Assembly (NCBI GenBank): GCA_022414725.1
Contig: CM039462.1
Location: 1-64,000 of the forward strand
Direction of reading: 5' to 3'
DNA: 64,000 bases
DNA from: Microglena sp. YARC
Lineage: Eukaryota > Chlorophyta > Chlorophyceae > Chlamydomonadales > Chlamydomonadaceae
Below the pieces are notes generated by a model, which saw nothing but the letters and a program-made list of their open reading frames with translations, had not been told where the DNA came from and ran no database searches. The position numbers and the translations under genes were made by a program. Below, in pieces: positions 23,944 to 33,669 of the stretch (positions are counted from its first letter, which is position 1; the number at the start of each line of letters is the position of its first letter).

Positions 23944-24824
23944 AAAACAAAAGACGGTATATTATTATGATTCAGTCATATACAAAACCCCCCTGTGATC
24001 CAGCTTGACCTATCTTTACTTATTAATATTAATATTTGTTGCAAATGTTGCAACAAAAAAGTAAAGTACATATAGAGAAAAAATATGAAAGGGTTTACTT
24101 TTCAGGTGCAACAATTGCAACAAAAACAGGACCATCACATCATCGGTCTGAGAGAGATGATATCCTGTTGGATTTATGAAGGGGGAACATGAATAGATGT
24201 GATGGAATGTCACCAACAAATTCAAAGGATTCCTGAAGGCTAGGTCTGAGGTCTCACACAACATTACCGCAACAAAACAAAAGACGGTATATTATTATGA
24301 TTCAGTCATATACAAAACCCCCCTGTGATCCAGCTTGACCTATCTTTACTTATTAATATTAATATTTGTTGCAAATGTTGCAACAAAAAAGTAAAGTACA
24401 TATAGAGAAAAAATATGAAAGGGTTTACTTTTCAGGTGCAACAATTGCAACAAAAACAGGACCATCACATCATCGGTCTGAGAGAGATGATATCCTGTTG
24501 GATTTATGAAGGGGGAACATGAATAGATGTGATGGAATGTCACCAACAAATTCAAAGGATTCCTGAAGGCTAGGTCTGAGGTCTCACACAACATTACCGC
24601 AACAAAACAAAAGACGGTATATTATTATGATTCAGTCATATACAAAACCCCCCTGTGATCCAGCTTGACCTATCTTTACTTATTAATATTAATATTTGTT
24701 GCAAATGTTGCAACAAAAAAGTAAAGTACATATAGAGAAAAAATATGAAAGGGTTTACTTTTCAGGTGCAACAATTGCAACAAAAACAGGAACATCACAT
24801 CATCGGTCTGAGAGAGATTATATC
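23944..24824. repeat. Three tandem 330-bp repeats with iteron-like motifs
   Basis: The word AAGACGGTAT recurs at 23951, 24281 and 24611, an exact 330-bp period. The third copy is truncated near 24824. The copies are almost identical. Each contains an inverted repeat TTGTTGCAA-ATG-TTGCAACAA (24036-24056, 24366-24386, 24696-24716), then GTGCAACAATTGCAACAA about 50 bases downstream, so four nine-base motifs per unit. The surroundings are AT-rich (TTATTAATATTAATATT). Identical small minus-strand frames in the copies are by-products of the duplication. Position beside the primase genes suggests a replication origin; this is inference. Confidence 0.85.
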
Positions 24825-25167
24825 ATATCCACAGGCGCCAGAGAGCTGATGCTTAGCTGCTGTTGGTGGGCTTGGGTGCGCGTGGGTGTGCGCTGCTGAC
24901 ACACGTGCCGCGCGGGTCTGTTTTTCCCACCAGCGTTTGGGGGGGAGGACAGGGGTGTTCCATCATCATGCACCTGAGAGTGTGTGGGTCGGGTCTGTCT
25001 GTCTGTCTGAGAGGAGAGAATGCGAAGGCGAATGTGTGTGTGGTCTGAGAAGCGATTGAGCGTGTGTATAAGGGAGAGGGGAAATGTATAATGAGGAGAA
25101 GAGTATAGATGAATATGAATGAATGAACAATTTATTGTAAAAGAAACGAATAATAGCTCGTACATTA

Positions 25168-25473
25168 ATGATGTCATCGAGCAAGGAGACTAGGTTCTTC
25201 ACGCCAAAAAACAAAAATGGAGACAAGGGGATATCAACGTTGTCAAAGAAACGATACTTCGAGCTGGAAGAGAGAGCGAAGAGCATACTGGGGGATAGAT
25301 GCGAGGCAGAGGCGGGTATGGTCATGAAGGCGATGCGTGAGATCATGAAGTTTGACCCGAATGTCTCAAGGTACAGCGAGGAGGTCAGGGCAGCACTTGG
25401 GGAGAGCTGCAGAAAGTGGAGGCAACGGAATAAAGAGGAGAAGAATGCGGCAAGACAACAGGTTTTAGTATGA
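25168..25473 (+). CDS. Small basic/charged protein upstream of the primase, 101 aa
   Basis: An ATG-initiated frame ending 103 bases before the primase start, same strand. The product is highly charged: a basic N terminus (FFTPKNKNGDKG), a helical core (KRYFELEERAKSILG, then EAGMVMKAMREIMKF) and a Lys/Arg/Glu-rich tail. It could be a small nucleic-acid-binding or accessory protein, but I recognise no family. Tight spacing with the primase suggests they belong to the same element. Confidence 0.5.
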   Translation: MMSSSKETRFFTPKNKNGDKGISTLSKKRYFELEERAKSILGDRCEAEAGMVMKAMREIMKFDPNVSRYSEEVRAALGESCRKWRQRNKEEKNAARQQVLV

Positions 25474-25576
25474 AACGCAACACACATTCATGGATGCAGA
25501 CACGCACGCGAGAAACCATCATCTTAGGGTGGCTTAAAGGAAATACTGTATGAATGCATAACATCAATTAAACGAC

Positions 25577-28087
25577 ATGGCATCCTACGAAGAGTTGCAG
25601 AAGCTCAGCGCGTGGCTGAAGAGATCTGAGGTGAGTGTGGGAAGAACAGTATTAATGCCCATGACTGACTTGAAGGCGCCTAAACACAAGCATTTAGGAA
25701 AAGCGAAGTGGGGATGGTCCGAAGCGGACGCGTACGCAAAAAACAACCCAACACACAAGGCATGGGGAATGTTGCTGGATGGATTGGTTGTGGTCGACGC
25801 GGACGACGAAGAGACAGTGCAGTGGTTGGAGAGGATGGAAGATGAAGATGGTGAGGTGGGTGAGGCAATGCAAAATTGTGCCATCCAAGAGACTAGGAAG
25901 GGACTCCACTACATGTTCTTGCGCCCGACATGGGCGGACGAGGAGGGGTACTATGACGGTGCACGACAAGTCGATGATGCAAGGAAGGTTGATATGAAGA
26001 GCCTGTGCCGGACAGGGACCAGGGGTCTGCTGTCTGTTGCACCCACTGAGGGGAAGGCATGGAAGGAGGGAAGGGCTCCGTGGGAGCTGGAGTCGATACC
26101 TTACATTCCAAAAGCGCTGATGGAGAGGGTGGCGGTGGCGAAGAAGAAGAAGACTAAAAGGACGAGTCAGAGTAGGGGAGCGGCGGGATACTCAAAGGCA
26201 AAGGTGGAAAACACATCACCAACAACAACGGAGGTGGAGCAGGGGATAATGATGCCGACAAGCTTCATGGAGAGCACGCATGTAGAGAAGATTCTACTGC
26301 TCCTAGGAAAAAGCAGGTGGGATTCCAGAGACACATGGCGAGGAGTGGCGACGGCATTGAAGAACGAGTACGGCGAGGCGTACAAGGCGCTATGGAAAAA
26401 AATATCCAAGGTGTCACCAAGATACGATGAGGAAGCCGCAGAGAAGCTATGGGAGACGGTGGGAAGGCCAGACTATGACGGACCGAAGCTGACAATGGAG
26501 TCGGTGGTCAAGTGGGCCTGCGAGGACGACCCGCGCGGGTACGCTGTGTACCGAGCATCTTCGATTCCAAAAATAATAAGGGACAGTTGGGACAAGGGAG
26601 ACCGCGGCCTGGGGGAGATTGTGCACTTTCTGCTACAAGAGACTGTGAAGAAGACTGGTCACAGGGACTACTACATCTTCGATGAGGACACGTGCAGGTG
26701 GGCCAAGGTGGATGATGGGTGGGTGAAGAACGTGGCGAGCAAGGTCTTGGAAGGGGTACTCAGGGACGTCGACTTATGGATATCGACACAGGCCGCACAG
26801 ATGTTGTGCATCGGAGTGGTGGTGGGGAAAGAAGGAGAAGGAGAAGACTCCAGGAGTAAAGCAGATCTGGATGCGAAGAAGAAGAAAGTGGCCACGCTGA
26901 TCAACTACGTGATGTCTTACCGCGGAGTGACGAACGCAATGGCCTTCGCGGGCCCACTGCTCATGGACGAGACGTTCGAGCAGCGCCTGGACAGCAATCG
27001 GCACTTGATCGGGATCAAGGGGGGGAGCGTCGTGGACCTCAGGACAGGGCAGAAGCGACAGAGGGTGGCAGAAGACATGGTGCACAACGAACTAGACGTG
27101 GCGTACGATAATAATGACGACGACGACAACAACCAGGCGACGACAACGAATGCTGCTGAGTGGATGCACAGGGTTGTCGAGAAGATCATGGGAGGGGACG
27201 AGGCCATGGCATCTTTTCTTCAAAGATTGCTCGGGTACGGAATCACCGGCGAAGTGAGAGAAGAAATCTTTCCTATATGGACAGGGAGCGGGAGGAACGG
27301 AAAGGGGCTGTTGACGCAGGCGCTGCAACAGCTGCTAGGGGCATACTACAAGGAGATGAATTGTGCGATCATAAGTGACTCAAGGGTGTGCAGCAACATT
27401 GACGCAGAGCGGGCAAAGCTAATAGGAGCTAGACTCGCAGTCTTCAACGAACTCAAGGATGGGGAGAAGCTGAAGACGAACGAGGTCCAGTTGCTAACGG
27501 GAGGTGACGGATTTCCGGCAAAGGCACTTTACAAGGACCCAGTAACGGTCCAGCCACGACATCTCGCAATCTTAGTAACCAACTACATGCCAGAGATGTC
27601 AGATGCAATCGTGGCAATGGTGGAGAGGCTGATGGTCGTGGAGTTCCCGGTGACGTTCAAGGACCTCATCCCTGGGGAGAACGAGACCGTGACGCTGCGG
27701 CAAAGCGACAAAACCATGAAGGAGAGACTGAAGTCGCCAGAGGGGCAGTCTGCTCTGTTTGCCTGGCTGGTCGAGGGCGCGGTGGCGTGGTACAGTGGGA
27801 CAGAGAGCCTGAAGGCCGGGGCGCCAAAGAAGGTGACAGAGTTCACCAGACAGTACCTAGCAGATCAGGACGGTGTGCAAGCATTTCTCGCCGAGAATTG
27901 CGAGTTTGGGGAAGATTTCAGGGAGTCGGGTGTTGCATTGTTCAATATGTATCGCGAGGTAAGTAGCGAGAATAAAGATCGAGAAAAGTGGTTCTATGGG
28001 CAGATTAAGAGAAAGGGGTTTGTGAAAAAAGTGATGCGAATCGAAGGGGATTTGACACGTGGATACATGGGCTTGCGGCTACGATGA
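25577..28087 (+). CDS. Prim-Pol/D5-type primase-helicase, 836 aa
   Basis: Replication protein predicted to synthesise primers and unwind DNA. Residues 1-185 look like an archaeo-eukaryotic Prim-Pol domain with all three motifs: D74-A-D76 after a hydrophobic strand, G-L-H111 and V-D139. Residues about 253-318 match a PriCT-like linker (WRGVATAL...). Residues about 560-700 are a superfamily 3 helicase: Walker A G570-SGRNGKG with K576, Walker-B/E region AVFNEL (E625), sensor TN669 in LVTNYMPEM and arginine R684. A poly-Asp/Asn linker lies at 511-520. The frame is intact and ATG 25577 is the first start. Such proteins are typical of giant viruses, their satellite elements, phages and plasmids, not of cellular replication. 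GC-richer coding than the AT-rich repeats upstream. I infer a viral or plasmid-like origin. Confidence 0.9.
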   Translation: MASYEELQKLSAWLKRSEVSVGRTVLMPMTDLKAPKHKHLGKAKWGWSEADAYAKNNPTHKAWGMLLDGLVVVDADDEETVQWLERMEDEDGEVGEAMQNCAIQETRKGLHYMFLRPTWADEEGYYDGARQVDDARKVDMKSLCRTGTRGLLSVAPTEGKAWKEGRAPWELESIPYIPKALMERVAVAKKKKTKRTSQSRGAAGYSKAKVENTSPTTTEVEQGIMMPTSFMESTHVEKILLLLGKSRWDSRDTWRGVATALKNEYGEAYKALWKKISKVSPRYDEEAAEKLWETVGRPDYDGPKLTMESVVKWACEDDPRGYAVYRASSIPKIIRDSWDKGDRGLGEIVHFLLQETVKKTGHRDYYIFDEDTCRWAKVDDGWVKNVASKVLEGVLRDVDLWISTQAAQMLCIGVVVGKEGEGEDSRSKADLDAKKKKVATLINYVMSYRGVTNAMAFAGPLLMDETFEQRLDSNRHLIGIKGGSVVDLRTGQKRQRVAEDMVHNELDVAYDNNDDDDNNQATTTNAAEWMHRVVEKIMGGDEAMASFLQRLLGYGITGEVREEIFPIWTGSGRNGKGLLTQALQQLLGAYYKEMNCAIISDSRVCSNIDAERAKLIGARLAVFNELKDGEKLKTNEVQLLTGGDGFPAKALYKDPVTVQPRHLAILVTNYMPEMSDAIVAMVERLMVVEFPVTFKDLIPGENETVTLRQSDKTMKERLKSPEGQSALFAWLVEGAVAWYSGTESLKAGAPKKVTEFTRQYLADQDGVQAFLAENCEFGEDFRESGVALFNMYREVSSENKDREKWFYGQIKRKGFVKKVMRIEGDLTRGYMGLRLR

Positions 28088-28445
28088 TGAACTCACGCAC
28101 GGGTGGGATGTGGAAAGAGCGCCCGCACGCATCGCATACTCTCACACACACACGGCGGTTGTCGAAGAATCCTCGTCTTGTCCATCTGCATCCACACGAC
28201 ACATGACGCGGCGGCTTTCGTAGCCCCCCGTACGTACAATCATGACACACGGATGCGCGGCGGATTCTCGCCACTCATCGTCTCGTCTCGTCTTATCCTC
28301 GAATGAAGGTGTAAACAACGCAGAAGACCCTTTTAACGAACCTTATTCTCATATTCAGAGCCAGCAAGACACGTACGTTTTTATTATTGGTCCGTCATGT
28401 TCCTGCACGCTCTTGCGTCAGATGACGCGATGCGCATTCCAGGCA
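28088..28445. other. Spacer between the two primase copies
   Basis: It holds a diverged copy of the CGGCGG...TCCTC...GTCCATCTG tandem unit (28150-28215, relatives at 32248-32450), an (AC)n run and a GTGTAAACAACGCAGAA variant of the dispersed motif repeat (28313-28330). No supported gene. Confidence 0.55.
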
Positions 28446-29992
28446 TAATAAAAGACAATTAAGACAAGGGAGACTACGGCCTGGGGCAGATCGCACACTT
28501 CCTGCTGCAGGGGTCCGTGAAGAAGACGGGAAAAGGCTGCAGTGACTACTTCATCTTCGAGGAGGACACGTGCCGGTGGGCCAAGGTGGACGAGGGGAGG
28601 GTCAAGAGCGTGGTGGTCGAGGCCATGGAGGAGGCGCTGAGGGACGTCGACTTGTGGATAGCAACACAGTCCGCGCAACGGAGACTGCAGGGCGGAGACG
28701 CAAAGATGAGGGTGGCGAACCTGGATTTGAAGAAAAGGGAAGTTGTCAGTCTGATCCGGTACATACGGTCTAACCGTGGAGTGACGAACGTGATGGTCTT
28801 CGCGGGCCCACTGCTCATGGACGAGACGTTCGAGCAGCGCCTGGACAGCAATCGGCACTTGATCGGGATCAAGGGGGGGAGCGTCGTGGACCTCAGGACA
28901 GGGCAGAAGCGACAGAGGGTAATAGAAGACATGGTGCACAACGAACTGGACGTGGTGTACGACAACAACAATGACAACCATGCGACAACAACGATGATGA
29001 CCAATGCCGCACGCGCAGATTGGATGCACAGGATCATACAGAAGATCATGGGCGGGGACGAGGCCATGGCAAAATTTCTTCAAAGATTGCTCGGGTACGG
29101 AATCACCGGCGAAGTGAGAGAAGAAATCTTTCCTATATGGACAGGGAGCGGGAGGAACGGAAAGGGGCTGTTGACGCAGGCGCTGCAACAGCTGCTAGGG
29201 GCATACTACAAGGAGATGAACTGTGCGATCATAAGCGACTCGAGAGTTTGCAGCAACATCGACGCAGAGAGGGGCAAGCTGATAGGCGCTAGACTCGCAG
29301 TCTTCAACGAGCTCAAGTCTGGGGAGAAGCTGAAGACGAACGAGGTCCAACTGCTGACAGGAGGAGACGGTTTCCCGGCAAAGGCGCTTTACAAGGACCC
29401 GGTGACGGTGATGCCTCGACATCTCGCAATTTTAGTAACCAACTACATGCCAGAGATGTCCGATGTGATCGTGGCAATGGTCGAAAGAATTCTGGTTTTT
29501 CATTTTCCAGTGACGTTCAGGGATATCATACCTGGGGAGAGCGAGACCGCGACGCTGCGGCAGTGCGACAGAACCATGAAGGATAAACTGAAGTCTCCAG
29601 AGGGTCAGTCTTCTCTGTTTGCCTGGCTGGTCGAGGGCGCGGTGGCGTGGTACGGGGGGGCGGAGGGCCTGAAGGCCGTGGTGCCAAAGAAGGTCACCGA
29701 ATTTACCAGACAATACTTGACGGAGCAGGACGGCGTGCAAGCGTTCCTCGCCGAGAACTGCGAGTTTGCGGAAAATTTCAGGGAGTCGAGCGTTGCCTTG
29801 TTCCACATGTATCTCGAGGAAAGCGGGGACAGTAACGATCGAGAAAAGTGGTTCCACAGGCAGATGAAGAACAAGGGGTTCGTAAAAAAAGTGCTTCGAA
29901 TCGGAAGGGATGGGACACAACAGGGATATATGGGATTGCGGCTACGACATGATGATGGTGCACTCACGACTCACGCAAGTGAAGAGGAATAA
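28446..29992 (+). pseudogene. N-terminally truncated second D5-type helicase
   Basis: Paralogue of the primase at 25577, starting abruptly at the equivalent of residue about 332, so the Prim-Pol and PriCT-like parts are missing. Homology begins at ATAATAAAAGAC (28446). An in-frame TAA at 28460 replaces the Trp codon of the first copy, after which the frame is open to 29992. The first in-frame ATG is only at 28625, giving about 455 residues with the whole SF3 helicase core, including GSGRNGKG, the FNEL glutamate and the TN sensor. It is therefore either a helicase-only paralogue or a pseudogene with an open core. The C terminus is extended by about 14 residues encoded by a short dispersed sequence (29963-30003, repeated at 32063-32103). 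Confidence 0.8.
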
Positions 29993-30003
29993 GATGCACA
30001 CAC
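29963..30003 (+). repeat. 41-bp dispersed sequence, copy 1
   Basis: The stretch CTCACGACTCACGCAAGTGA...AGGAATAAGATGCACACAC is repeated at 32063-32103 with one mismatch. Here it supplies the last codons and stop of the truncated helicase; at 32063 there is no helicase sequence. Confidence 0.75.
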
Positions 30004-30007
30004 CACG

Positions 30008-30154
30008 CAAGTGGCGGAGCCCCTTTCACCTCACCCCAGCGGAGCGACCGGGGGCGACCGGAGGGGAGCCCCCACAAAGGAGTCCGCGAGGAACCGAGCG
30101 GGTGGGCGACCGGAGGGGAGCCCACAGTTCACATCAAGCATTAGACACACTACT
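30008..30154 (+). repeat. SINE-like GC-rich dispersed repeat, copy 1
   Basis: A block of about 150 bp: GTGGCGGAGCCCCTTTCACC, then GGGCGACCGGAGGGGAGCCC twice (the second after GAGTCCGCGAGGAACCGAGC), then CACATCAA and a short A/C-rich tail. Other copies are at 33215-33372, 34816-34964 and 36997-37136, all + strand. No protein is implied; frames differ between copies. Confidence 0.8.
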
Positions 30155-30360
30155 ACACACTACTACACACTACACTACTGTGTAACTAACTGTCAAGTCT
30201 TACACAATGTGTATGTTGTTTGTAAAAGATTCACTTGTTTGTAACACTTGGGCTTATTATCACTGTAACGCTTGAGCTTCTTCTTTCTCACTGAAAGTCA
30301 TCGGAGTGCACTGTAACGCTTGAGCTTATCACTGGAACACTTGGGCGTTCCGAGGTGTCG

Positions 30361-30446
30361 TCTCAAGCAGACTTACTTCTTGAGTATGAAAGAGGAATCG
30401 CGGGACACACGGAGGGGGCAGGGGAATTGAGTTGCGGACTCCTCGC
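30361..30446 (+). repeat. Hairpin-repeat family copy
   Basis: CTCAAGCAGACTTACTTCTTGAG is a degenerate hairpin; the body GGAATCGCGGGACAC, GGAGGGGGCAGGGGAATT, TGCGGACTC follows in the usual order. It lies about 370 bases after the helicase copy. Confidence 0.65.
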
Positions 30447-31313
30447 ACCAAAAATAAACTTGTACGGAGAACAGTAATTGAGGGGGGGGGCGGACCTGCG
30501 GACCCGGATTCCCTACACTCGACACTCTACACTCTATGAGACATTCGACTGACTGACGACGCCTCCTCTAAGGACAGCAGAAGCCAACATATATATGCCT
30601 CCTAATGGAAGCTTCGAGAGCAGACCTACTTGGCAAAGTTCACTCGCGATTCTGAGACCGGAGATCGCGGAAACGCGTTCAATAGGTGAGTATGCATGGG
30701 AAACGCTTCTTTAAATTTTCCATTCTGATATCAACCAAGAAAATACGGGGATCTCAAAGTTGTTACCCCCCCTGGCTGCGCAGATTCTCATTCACGACGA
30801 ATTCGAGGACCAGAGCGTCTATTATAATCATCGTGAAAGGAGGTGAGTCTCGCGAGATTGGAAGGCGATCGACTTGAGGAGATACATGTATGTACCTGTT
30901 GAGGGGTCTTGGGGATGCATGGAGGGGGGGGGGCATGACTTTCAAAAGGGTGGGTCAACTACCATGCAACTGGATGAGTTGGCATGATGTTTTTGCGTTT
31001 GGAATGGCATTTGCATGAGACTGCAATGGGTTGCCGGGCTGCATCATGCCGGTAAGCATGGATAGGGTGGCCGTCGAGCTTGCACTTGTAGGGAATAAGG
31101 TGGGTCCCATTGAACTGAATTTGACTGCCACTCTTCTTGCTCACATAAGCCATAATGGCTCACATAAGCCTCCCATGATGTGTGGATGTTCTTGCATCAA
31201 CAGTAATGTCAATGTTGGCCATTAGGGTTTTGTTCAAGATGTGGAAGCATGCCACTCCAAGCATCCTCTACTTGCATTCACACGGCTTCTTTCCGTCCTT
31301 TCATATTTGCTTT
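30447..31313. other. Stretch without a supported gene
   Basis: Short G-runs (30480-30492, 30922-30935) and no convincing frame. A 64-residue minus-strand frame at 30959-31153 with a Cys/His/Lys-rich end (VSCKCHSKRK) is noted but not called. Confidence 0.35.
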
Positions 31314-31679
31314 CTAATTGGTGAATAGATACTTGTTCAAATGCAATTTATGTTTATTGCAAACCTGAAGGAAGTGTAGTTCATTTGGATGTAGTCTGAA
31401 GATGTCAACAAATATGAGGGCTATTTCGATGCCACGTGGACATGTTTGACACATGTTACCAATTGCATGCAAGAAATCACTTTCCTTAAGTACCAACAAT
31501 CTCCCTGGTTCTCCAGTTGTTCGCATGTGAGGCAGATCAATTTCTATGTCGTTGAAGTCTTCACAGATCTCATTGCTCAGACTCACAGGTATATTATAGC
31601 AGGCTTCACGTGAAACAACTCTATCCACATCAGTAACACTTTGAGTGGATGCTTGAATGACCATGAGACATTTGTACAT
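31314..31679 (-). CDS. Putative orphan protein, 121 aa
   Basis: ATG-initiated minus-strand frame with mixed, globular-looking composition: VSREACYNIPVSLSNEICED, then IDLPHMRTTGEPGRLLVLKESDF, then several Cys/His residues (CQTCPRG, CNKHKLH). The Cys/His spacing could bind a metal but matches no family I know. It may be one exon of a larger gene. Function unknown. Confidence 0.4.
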   Translation of the reverse strand: MYKCLMVIQASTQSVTDVDRVVSREACYNIPVSLSNEICEDFNDIEIDLPHMRTTGEPGRLLVLKESDFLHAIGNMCQTCPRGIEIALIFVDIFRLHPNELHFLQVCNKHKLHLNKYLFTN

Positions 31680-32062
31680 ATTTGATTTTTCCTACAAAAC
31701 GTTCTGACGTTATTCGAGCTATTATTGTAAATGGTTTGCCCTGATTTGTTTTTCTCGCACGGTGTCTGGTTCGTTGTATGGATGGAGCTGTACAGTTTAC
31801 AGTTGTTCTCAAATAAAGTGGGACACCCTTTATACAATTTGGCGAGACGTCGGATTCATCTGATTAAGATCACCAGATGTCTGAGTTTTTGGCACATTCA
31901 TGCCAACCTGGATGGTGCCCCTCAAGCGTAAGCCACCCCTCCGGTGCTTTCCTTGTGCGTATTTACGTGCCTCTCAAAATGCACAAAACACATTAAATAC
32001 GCCTCAAGCAGAAGTAGCCTAGTGATCGTAGACGCGGAACAAGCGACGTACGAAGGGGAGCC

Positions 32063-32103
32063 CTCACGACTCACGCAAGTGAACAGGAATAAGATGCACA
32101 CAC
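32063..32103 (+). repeat. 41-bp dispersed sequence, copy 2
   Basis: One mismatch from 29963-30003. It is preceded by a partial hairpin-repeat remnant (CTCAAGCAGAAGTAG at 32003) and followed by (ATGAATCA)n and (ACGT)n runs. Confidence 0.75.
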
Positions 32104-32247
32104 GCACATTTGCATCCATCGACCGCATGCATGAATGAATCAATGAATCAATGCAAGCAACACACACGTACGTACGTACGAACGAACACACGCAAACGGA
32201 GGAACACTGTCGACGACGATCGAAAAACATCTGACTCCACATGCAAA

Positions 32248-32450
32248 CGGCGGCTTGCGCATCCTCCTTCTCGTCCATCTGACTACAAAAGACACCGCGG
32301 CGGCAAGCGCATCCTCATTGTGTCGTCCATCTGACTCCAAAAGACACCACGGCGGCTTGCGCATCCTCCTTCTCGTCCATCTGTCTCCACAAGACACCAC
32401 GGAGGCTTGCGCATCCTCATTGTCTCGTCCATCTGTCTCCACAAGATAAA
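32248..32450. repeat. Four tandem copies of a 50-52 bp unit
   Basis: Units start GGCGGCTTGCGCATCCTC at 32248, 32299, 32351 and 32401, each ending in GTCCATCTGNCTCCANAAGA. Diverged relatives are at 28150-28215. The array ends directly upstream of the 122-residue gene at 32509, whose promoter region it may form. Confidence 0.75.
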
Positions 32451-32508
32451 AGCGACGGAAAAGTGCAGTAGTGTGTGTTACTGTTGGCTGTAAACTTTTC
32501 TAGTACTA

Positions 32509-32877
32509 ATGCACAACACTGACATGACTACGTTATGCTGTGCAGAAATGACAGCCAAGGGGTGCTTCTCGTACAAGAATGCCACCGTCAACGGCTTCAT
32601 CATCACCAATCAGCTCCAGGTCCGAGTGGAGGCGATCGACAACAACGTTGCGAAGATCTATACCACAGATGAGAACGGCAACCCGCTGCCGATGCCTGTC
32701 AACGTCTCATTGCGCACCGGAGAGGATGTGAACGTCCCAGTCTACAACAATGAGTTCCTCATCGTGTGGATTGAAAGCTACGTGCTGGCTGTCGGTGGCG
32801 TCGACATCCTGTGGCTCCACAACCAGAAGCAGCAGGCCTTCTCTGCTAGCAACGGTATCACGGCTTTCTCACTGTAA
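32509..32877 (+). CDS. Orphan beta-rich protein, 122 aa
   Basis: ATG 32509 is the first of several in-frame starts (others at 32524 and 32548). The product alternates hydrophobic and polar residues in short strands (GFIITNQLQVRVEAI, VAKIYTTDENGNPLP, VNVSLRTGEDVNVPVYN, FLIVWIESYVLAVGGVDILWL), as in a small beta-sandwich or virion/surface protein. No signal peptide is convincing. Good codon usage and lack of low complexity make it one of the better orphan genes. Family unknown. Confidence 0.55.
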   Translation: MHNTDMTTLCCAEMTAKGCFSYKNATVNGFIITNQLQVRVEAIDNNVAKIYTTDENGNPLPMPVNVSLRTGEDVNVPVYNNEFLIVWIESYVLAVGGVDILWLHNQKQQAFSASNGITAFSL

Positions 32878-33214
32878 ACGTAAAAGCGTGCATCTTGTCT
32901 TGCCCGCATGCCAGCTAGTCTTGCAGTTCCTCAGTACACGTACGTGGTGTATCCAGTGCCATGCAGCCGTAAAATAACCTCGCATCAGGCGGCACCTGTG
33001 TCTAGTCGACTCACATCACAGAGCGACCGACCACTACTCTCATCACGGCGGCACCTGTGTCGGCACAGGTGCCGCTATGGCCCTCCCCATCAAAAAATAA
33101 CGAAAGTAACAAAATTCAGGGAAACCTATCATTCTACATCACGGTTGTTCTCATCCTCAAGCAACCAACCTCAAAACTGCTTGTCAATGGATGAGAACCA
33201 CCGTACCACATTAA

Positions 33215-33363
33215 ACAAGTGGCGGAGCCCCTTTCACCTCCCCACAGCGGAGCGACAGGGGGCGACCGGAGGGGAGCCCCCACAAAGGAGTCCGCGAGGA
33301 ACCGAGCGGGTGGGGCGACCGAGGGGAGCCCACAGGTCACATCAACCAGCAGACACACTACTG

Positions 33364-33409
<46 letters not shown>
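33215..33409 (+). repeat. SINE-like GC-rich repeat, copy 2, with (CA)n tail
   Basis: Same order of blocks as 30008-30154, ending CAACCAGCAGACACACTACTGATTTAC and then a run of about twenty CA dinucleotides (33369-33408). A (CA)n tail directly after the repeat, also seen in copy 3, is what a retroposed SINE-type element would leave. Confidence 0.8.
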
Positions 33410-33669
33410 GACGCCGCGGATGATAGATGCAGGCAGGGAGGGAGCAAGTTGGTTGGTTGGTTGTCTGTGCAAGAGGGGAGGAGGGAGCAAGACGCCGCCG
33501 TCAGGAGAACAAGAGACACGCACGCACGCACGCATTGAACACACACGCAAACGGAGGGGGGAATTCACAGGGGGACCATGGGGTACAGTACATACAGGCA
33601 TGACCGTCTAGTCTCTAAGAAATGTATAAAAAAAAAGAGGTTTTAGTATCTAACTAACTGACTATATAA

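Noticed and set aside
24016..24594. Two identical 82-codon minus-strand frames in the 330-bp repeats
   Set aside because: Identical only because the DNA is tandemly duplicated. The product is hydrophobic and AT-driven, and the third copy does not preserve the frame.
25585..29967. Multiple minus-strand frames of 60-250 codons opposite the primases
   Set aside because: Antisense shadows of long, GC-balanced coding sequence. They have no motifs and are duplicated only because the sense gene is duplicated.
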